A stretch of 9,985 bases of DNA. Origin: Fimbriiglobus sp. Lineage in GTDB: Bacteria; Planctomycetota; Planctomycetia; Gemmatales; Gemmataceae. The notes under the pieces are model-generated. The model had not been told where the DNA came from, searched no databases, and saw nothing but the letters and a program-made list of their open reading frames with translations. Shown piece after piece: positions 7,001-9,985 of this stretch; the first letter of the stretch is position 1; every line of letters starts with the position of its first letter. Location: positions 1-9,985 of the forward strand of contig JANXTD010000067.1 in assembly GCA_025352585.1 (NCBI GenBank), in the 5' to 3' direction. A program made the position numbers and the translations under genes.

Positions 7001-9985
7001 TGTCGTGCCCGACCCGCCGGTGCAGTTCGCCAACACGACTTCGAGCGTCAACGGCGAGTACGTGTTCCGCAGCCTGCCGGCCTCGAACTACTCGTTCCAG
7101 CCGGCCGACGCGACGACGCTGCTCGTCGATTCGGCGTCGACTTATTACTTCACCTCGACGCCGATCCTCAAGGCCGTCAACGCGACGACGATCCTGAACG
7201 GCCAGGACCTGTTCGTGTTCCGCCGCGTGTCGATCAGCGGCAAGGTCTACGAGGACGCCAACGGCAACGCCGCGCTCGACGGCACCGAGAACCCCGCCGT
7301 CGGCTACCGCGTCGAGCTGTACGCGCCCGCCGGGACGCTCGCCGCGACCAAGACCCTCGTGGCCTTCGCGACGACCGACGCGGCCGGCAACTACACGTTC
7401 CGTGGCGTCGGCCCGCTGCGCGACGCCGCCGTCGGCCCCGCCAACGTCTTCGGCACCGGCTACCAGGTGGTGCTGTCGAAGGCCAACTACCAGATGACCG
7501 AGACCCCGGCGCAGACCGGCTTCCTGACCAGCGGTATCAGCCTGGCCGACGCGACGAACCAGAACGTGACGCGGATCGGGGCGTTCAAGCTGGGCCAGAT
7601 CGCCGGCCAGGTCTTCAACGACACCAACGGCGACGGGGCGCTGAACAACGCCGAGACCGGCTTCGCCGGCTTCACGGTTAACATCCTCGACGCCGGCACG
7701 AACGCCCTGGTCGGCACGACGGTGAGTGCCGCCGACGGCAGCTACCTGTTCGGCGACTTCGTCACCACCCTGCGGGCCGGCAGCTACACCATCCAGGTGG
7801 TGGACAAGGCCGGCTTCACGCGGACGACCCCGCCGCAGGCCCCGCTGCTCGTCCAGAGCGGCACGAAGACGCTGGGCATCAACGTCGGCGAGTTCGCCGC
7901 GGCCAACATCTTCGGCAACGTCTTCGAGGACGTGAACGGCAACGGCGTCCGCGACCCCGGCGAGGCGACCCCCTTCGGCGGCGTCACGGTGTCGCTGATC
8001 GACCCGCGCACCAAGGCCGTGGTCCAGAGCACGCTGACCAACGCGGCCGGCGACTACGGCTTCGCCAACCTGGCCCCGCTCGACCTGAACGGCAACAAGG
8101 CCCCGTACCTCGTCGAATTCACCAGCCCGACGGCGTCCTTCGCCCAGACCATCGTGGACCCGTCGATTCTGCTCACGGCCGGCTCGTCGAACCGGGCCGA
8201 CCTGCCGCTATTCATCCGCACCAGCGTGACCGGCTTCGCCTTCGAGGACATCAACGGCAACGGCCTGCGCGACTCCGGGGAGCCGGGGCTGGCCGGCGGC
8301 TCGGTGTCGTTGCTCAACTCCGCGACCTCGGCCGTCGTCCAGACGACGACGACGGACGCCGGCGGCACCTACACCTTCACCGGCGTCGGGCCGATCCTCG
8401 GCGCGGTGCCGTACCGCGTCGGGGCCAACCCGGCCGGCTTCGTGCAGACGACGGCGAACCCGCCGGACTTCGTGCTGACGAGTAACAGCCCCGCCACCGT
8501 GACCGTGCCGATCGGCCTGTTCCGCCTGGCCTCGTTCAGCGGCACGGTCTTCGACGACGCCAACGGTAGCGGGGCCCTGGACGCCGGCGAGGTCGGGCTG
8601 CCCGGCCGCACCGTGCAGCTCGTGAACGCCGACACGCTCGCCGTCGTCGCCACGACCTCGACCGACGCCGCCGGCAAGTACGCCCTCACCGCGGGCGTCG
8701 GCCGCTTCGTCGTGCAGGTCGTCCCGGTCGCCGGCTCGGTGCAGACGACGCCCGCCCGCGCCCCCGTGACGACCACGAGCGGCCTGGTCGTGGGCAACAC
8801 CAACGTCGGCCTGTTCGGGCTCACGGCCGTGACCGGCACCGTCTACGACGACCTCAACGGCGACGGCGTCCGCGGGGCCGAGCCGGGCCTGGCCGGCGTG
8901 ACCATCCAGCTCGTGAACACCGCGACGAACCTCGTCGTCGGCAGCGCGACCAGCGACGCGACCGGCTTCTTCGCCATCCAGGGAGTGGGGCCGGGCAACT
9001 ACGTGGTCCGCGAGACGCTCAAGGCCGGCTACGTCGCCTCGACCCCGGCGTCGCAGGCCTTCACCGCTACGAGCGGCACGCCGACGACCTTCGCCTTCGG
9101 CAGCTTCCTGCCGACGACCGTCAGCGGCGTCGTCTACGAGGACTTGACCGCCCCCGCGGGGGTCAGCAACCCCGGCGACCTGTTGTCGGCCGGCTGGACG
9201 GTCCAGCTCACGCGGGCCGGCGGCATCCCGGTCGGCTCGGCGGTCACCGACGCCGCCGGCGCGTTCAGCTTCGGCAGCCTCCCGCCGGGCGTCTACACCG
9301 CGCGGGTGCTCAACCGCCAGGGCTTCTCGATCCTGAACAACGGCTCGCAGACGGTGACCGTGACCAGCGGCACGCCGGTGGTGCTGGCCCAGGTCGGCGT
9401 CCTGAAGCTCGGCTCGGTGACCGGCACGGTGTTCCTCGACACGAACCGCAACGCCCGGCTCGACTCGTTCGAGCGCGGCCTCGTCGGCGGGGTGGTGCAA
9501 CTCCTCGACGCCAACGGGGCCGAGGTGGCGCAGGCCCCCACGGACGCCAACGGCCTGTACACCTTCCTGAACTTGCAGAGCGGCACGTACACGGTGAAGT
9601 TGCTGGCGACCCCGCCCGGCTTCGCGCTGGCCCCCTCCGGCGCGACGACGCTGTCCGCGACCACGGCGGTCGGCTCGACCAGCCCGATTAACGCGGTCGC
9701 CGGGCTGAACTTCGGGCTGATCGGCCGCCGCCGCTACGCCCTGGCCGCGGACGGCGGCGGCGGCCCCCGCGTGCAGATCTACGACGCCCTGTCGAACACC
9801 CTGCTCAATGACTTTTTCGTCTACGAGACCACCTTCACCGGCGGCGTCCGGGTGGCCGAGGCCGACGTGAACGGCGACGGCATCGACGACCTGATCGTCG
9901 CGCCGGGCAAGGGGGGCGGCCCGCGCATCCGGGTCATCAGCGGGGCGGACGGCAGCGACCTGTACAACTACTTCGCCTACGAGCC
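4071..9985 (+). CDS. Giant modular surface protein: Asp-box propeller, SdrD-B-like stalk and FG-GAP repeats (3' end outside window)
   Basis: One frame stays open from ATG 4071 to the right edge: 1,971 codons, no stop. Seen, in order: a basic N-terminus with SLQALEDRSLMSS (27-39), matching the planctomycete LEPR-XLL/Planc_extracel-type motif. About 100-940 is a beta-propeller with seven Asp-box motifs: DSGKTW 120-125, DGGTTW 186-191, DAGQTW 249-254, DDSGINF 371-377, DSGKSF 629-634, DDGQNW 681-686 and NGGGTW 816-821. It closes with TFGRGVW (928-934), as in sortilin/BNR-type propellers. About 942-1883 is a run of nine SdrD-B-like beta domains of 97-121 residues. From 1884 come FG-GAP/VCBS-type blades (GGGGPRVQIYD and DVNGDGIDDLIV at 1932-1943). 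Known: Asp-boxes mark sialidase/BNR folds, but the motif is structural and does not prove sialidase activity. SdrD-B and FG-GAP domains bind calcium in cell-surface adhesins. Inferred: a secreted, calcium-stabilised adhesin or binding protein. No ordinary hydrophobic signal peptide is visible. There is one cysteine (790) in the whole sequence. The anchor and C-terminus are unseen. Confidence 0.93.
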   Translation, partial: MDSFLPTSLTRRAPRRAAPASLLARFSLQALEDRSLMSSSIQLGGLGFKPLGPNLILNSSTADPTVTSAGRINGISAYPAPFDVNNPNFTGPTDPTDPAYPLFNTYFVATPGGGVARTTDSGKTWQFLTDNLPSASWLNVEQNRTLSIGAVAVAPLNPNLVLAGTGEGFGDGSFSFAGRGLLRSGDGGTTWALIKGPTNDFGNPAFDGVAFTKFVFHPTDANTVYAIVNANASTYSAGGGQTGVYRSTDAGQTWELVTTNSGDSSFGGISGTNNITDFILDPTSPNVGYVGIANYGVVRTANLQAGAVYTVPAPGQFSVILGGVGSTQLPGGSYGQFRLAFGLGKPGQPSRIYSLVTSQGLLATTQLFRSDDSGINFRRLDVFPGDAGSTTPRFANQFGIYNTILLADPTSPNRIFIGGRGTGGLQVLLNADFNSDLGQTPNYLNLTNAFPQTAGDNFNTIRDARFDNTGAKDVNGFPTDPGRLLIATDSGVYRIQAPGNAVTTITNFTTGNLVRVNLNGDVGTQSLAAQQVFATGLTPRDDNTVLAGTYLNGTALFSDTGPIAATAPAYPGLFGWNAIKPLAGNTASSTRGSGGTVLYNTIDPTHAFRASNPNGFGTAIGDLFQRSVDSGKSFSTPNLAGIKNPGRLNPVVPLELSAAEQPGTPNARLFLGTDALSTSGDDGQNWSQYGIDVPFVTNRGPVITAVANSLGRPGVVYAAVNFRVGPSVTNGPALYVTGGGGWSDVSPGALDSRLPPTPGAPPDPVNNLLIGTITDIVTDPTNAGIIVIVCDTPGTPGPGGFPGGPVGQRRIWRTTNGGGTWADISGNLPETVADAPGLRVYSVALDPQRTNINPSNPTDPVNQSDDDLYVGTTVGVYKLTNPVSSTNWTRVYGTGGATGTDLVAGQLPDAMVRDVKVNTTTGILSVATFGRGVWQTQIRPYIRGTVYDDATGNGTFDAAPTRPADAVLPLVVVVANDVVPDPPVQFANTTSSVNGEYVFRSLPASNYSFQPADATTLLVDSASTYYFTSTPILKAVNATTILNGQDLFVFRRVSISGKVYEDANGNAALDGTENPAVGYRVELYAPAGTLAATKTLVAFATTDAAGNYTFRGVGPLRDAAVGPANVFGTGYQVVLSKANYQMTETPAQTGFLTSGISLADATNQNVTRIGAFKLGQIAGQVFNDTNGDGALNNAETGFAGFTVNILDAGTNALVGTTVSAADGSYLFGDFVTTLRAGSYTIQVVDKAGFTRTTPPQAPLLVQSGTKTLGINVGEFAAANIFGNVFEDVNGNGVRDPGEATPFGGVTVSLIDPRTKAVVQSTLTNAAGDYGFANLAPLDLNGNKAPYLVEFTSPTASFAQTIVDPSILLTAGSSNRADLPLFIRTSVTGFAFEDINGNGLRDSGEPGLAGGSVSLLNSATSAVVQTTTTDAGGTYTFTGVGPILGAVPYRVGANPAGFVQTTANPPDFVLTSNSPATVTVPIGLFRLASFSGTVFDDANGSGALDAGEVGLPGRTVQLVNADTLAVVATTSTDAAGKYALTAGVGRFVVQVVPVAGSVQTTPARAPVTTTSGLVVGNTNVGLFGLTAVTGTVYDDLNGDGVRGAEPGLAGVTIQLVNTATNLVVGSATSDATGFFAIQGVGPGNYVVRETLKAGYVASTPASQAFTATSGTPTTFAFGSFLPTTVSGVVYEDLTAPAGVSNPGDLLSAGWTVQLTRAGGIPVGSAVTDAAGAFSFGSLPPGVYTARVLNRQGFSILNNGSQTVTVTSGTPVVLAQVGVLKLGSVTGTVFLDTNRNARLDSFERGLVGGVVQLLDANGAEVAQAPTDANGLYTFLNLQSGTYTVKLLATPPGFALAPSGATTLSATTAVGSTSPINAVAGLNFGLIGRRRYALAADGGGGPRVQIYDALSNTLLNDFFVYETTFTGGVRVAEADVNGDGIDDLIVAPGKGGGPRIRVISGADGSDLYNYFAYE
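4368..6893 (+). other. Asp-box (BNR/sortilin-like) propeller region of the giant protein
   Basis: Covers about residues 100-941. Seven Asp-box loops (S/T-x-D-x-G-x-T-W or weakened forms) are spaced unevenly: closely spaced at 120, 186 and 249, then 371, then a long gap to 629, then 681 and 816. Many strands end in phrases such as 'DPTSPNVGYVG', 'ADPTSPNRIFIGG' and 'DPTNAGIIVIV', the typical strand between Asp-boxes in exo-alpha-sialidase-like and photosynthesis-stability-factor-like repeats. The spacing suggests either one large propeller with inserts or two propellers in tandem. Inserts are Pro/Thr/Asp-rich (for example TGPTDPTDPAYP, NPSNPTDPVNQSDDD). I did not recognise a sialidase FRIP motif or arginine triad, so binding rather than catalysis is the safer guess. 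Confidence 0.75.
6894..9719 (+). repeat. Nine tandem SdrD-B-like domains (protein-level repeats)
   Basis: Approximate units by residue: 942-1052, 1053-1173, 1174-1275, 1276-1383, 1384-1485, 1486-1583, 1584-1680, 1681-1779 and 1780-1883. Each opens with a G-x-V-(Y/F)-x-D strand and a calcium-type loop, and most share a middle TDAxGxYxF strand (for example TTDAAGNYTF, STDAAGKYAL). The loops are DDATGNGTFD, EDANGNAALD, NDTNGDGALN, EDVNGNGVRD, EDINGNGLRD, DDANGSGALD, DDLNGDGVRG, EDLTAPAGVS and LDTNRNARLD. Units 3-6 are closest to the family pattern D-x-N-G-(N/D)-G-x-x-D. Units 7-9 are degraded. I saw no long identical stretches between units at the DNA level, so the array is old rather than freshly duplicated. 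Role: a rigid stalk holding the propeller away from the cell surface, by analogy with Gram-positive Sdr adhesins. Confidence 0.85.
9720..9985 (+). other. FG-GAP/VCBS-type repeats at the right edge of the giant protein
   Basis: Residues 1884-1971, running off the window. Two blades are visible: one with ALAADGGGGPRVQIYD then FFVYETTFTGGVRVAEADVN, and one with GDGIDDLIVAPGKGGGPRIR then SGADGSDLYNYFAYE. DVNGDGIDDLIV (1932-1943) is a classical integrin-type calcium loop. The GGGPRVxxxD...DFFxYxxxFTGGVRVA pattern is the form found repeatedly in planctomycete secreted proteins, where it usually continues for several blades. More blades and then the C-terminus are expected beyond the window. Confidence 0.8.

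Noticed and set aside
8208..9500. 430-codon open frame on the minus strand
   Set aside because: Same shadow effect opposite the SdrD-B-like stalk. The composition is low in complexity and no domain is recognisable.
6894..9719. CRISPR-like or transposon-related repeats in the giant gene
   Set aside because: The periodicity is at protein level, about 100 residues per unit, with diverged DNA. There are no short identical repeats with spacers and no terminal inverted repeats.

Overview
The window is GC-rich bacterial DNA. From about 1,726 onward it reads as a planctomycete, most likely of the Gemmata group. The evidence is a type I-beta DAHP synthase beside a small membrane protein with no recognised family, then a very large surface protein. 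That protein has a planctomycete 'LEDRSLM' N-terminal motif, a sialidase-like Asp-box propeller, tandem SdrD-B-like domains and FG-GAP repeats in the GGGPRVxxxD style common in that group. The left 1.7 kb (an alkyltransferase end, a YqeY remnant and a threonine aldolase) reads more like an actinobacterial sequence. This is a judgement from protein style, not from a search. The window may therefore hold a horizontally acquired block or an assembly join near 1,675-1,745.

Layout: 3-239 (+) is the C-terminal end of an O6-methylguanine-DNA methyltransferase-type protein. 404-617 (+) looks like a gutted GatB/YqeY-domain gene: its N- and C-terminal ends are recognisable but lie in different frames with the middle missing. 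628-1674 (+) is a complete low-specificity L-threonine aldolase. 1677-1744 is a 27-bp-arm imperfect palindrome between convergent genes. 1726-2760 (-) is a complete DAHP synthase whose stop codon lies inside the right arm of that palindrome. 2761-2863 is a short divergent promoter region. 2864-3682 (+) is a two-helix membrane protein of unknown family. 3683-4070 is a long non-coding leader. 4071 to the right edge (+) is one uninterrupted open frame of 1,971 codons that runs off the window.

The genes do not form a clear pathway or operon. The DAHP synthase starts aromatic amino acid synthesis, the aldolase cleaves L-threonine, and the alkyltransferase end is DNA repair. The large protein is a secreted or surface-anchored modular protein: an enzyme-like or binding propeller carried on a stalk of about nine calcium-binding-type beta domains, followed by FG-GAP blades. 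I see no CRISPR array, transposase, tRNA, rRNA, toxin-antitoxin pair or defence system. The points that most merit a check are the palindrome and junction, the YqeY remnant, the architecture and export route of the giant protein, and an apparent Glu-to-Asp change at a metal-ligand position of the DAHP synthase.
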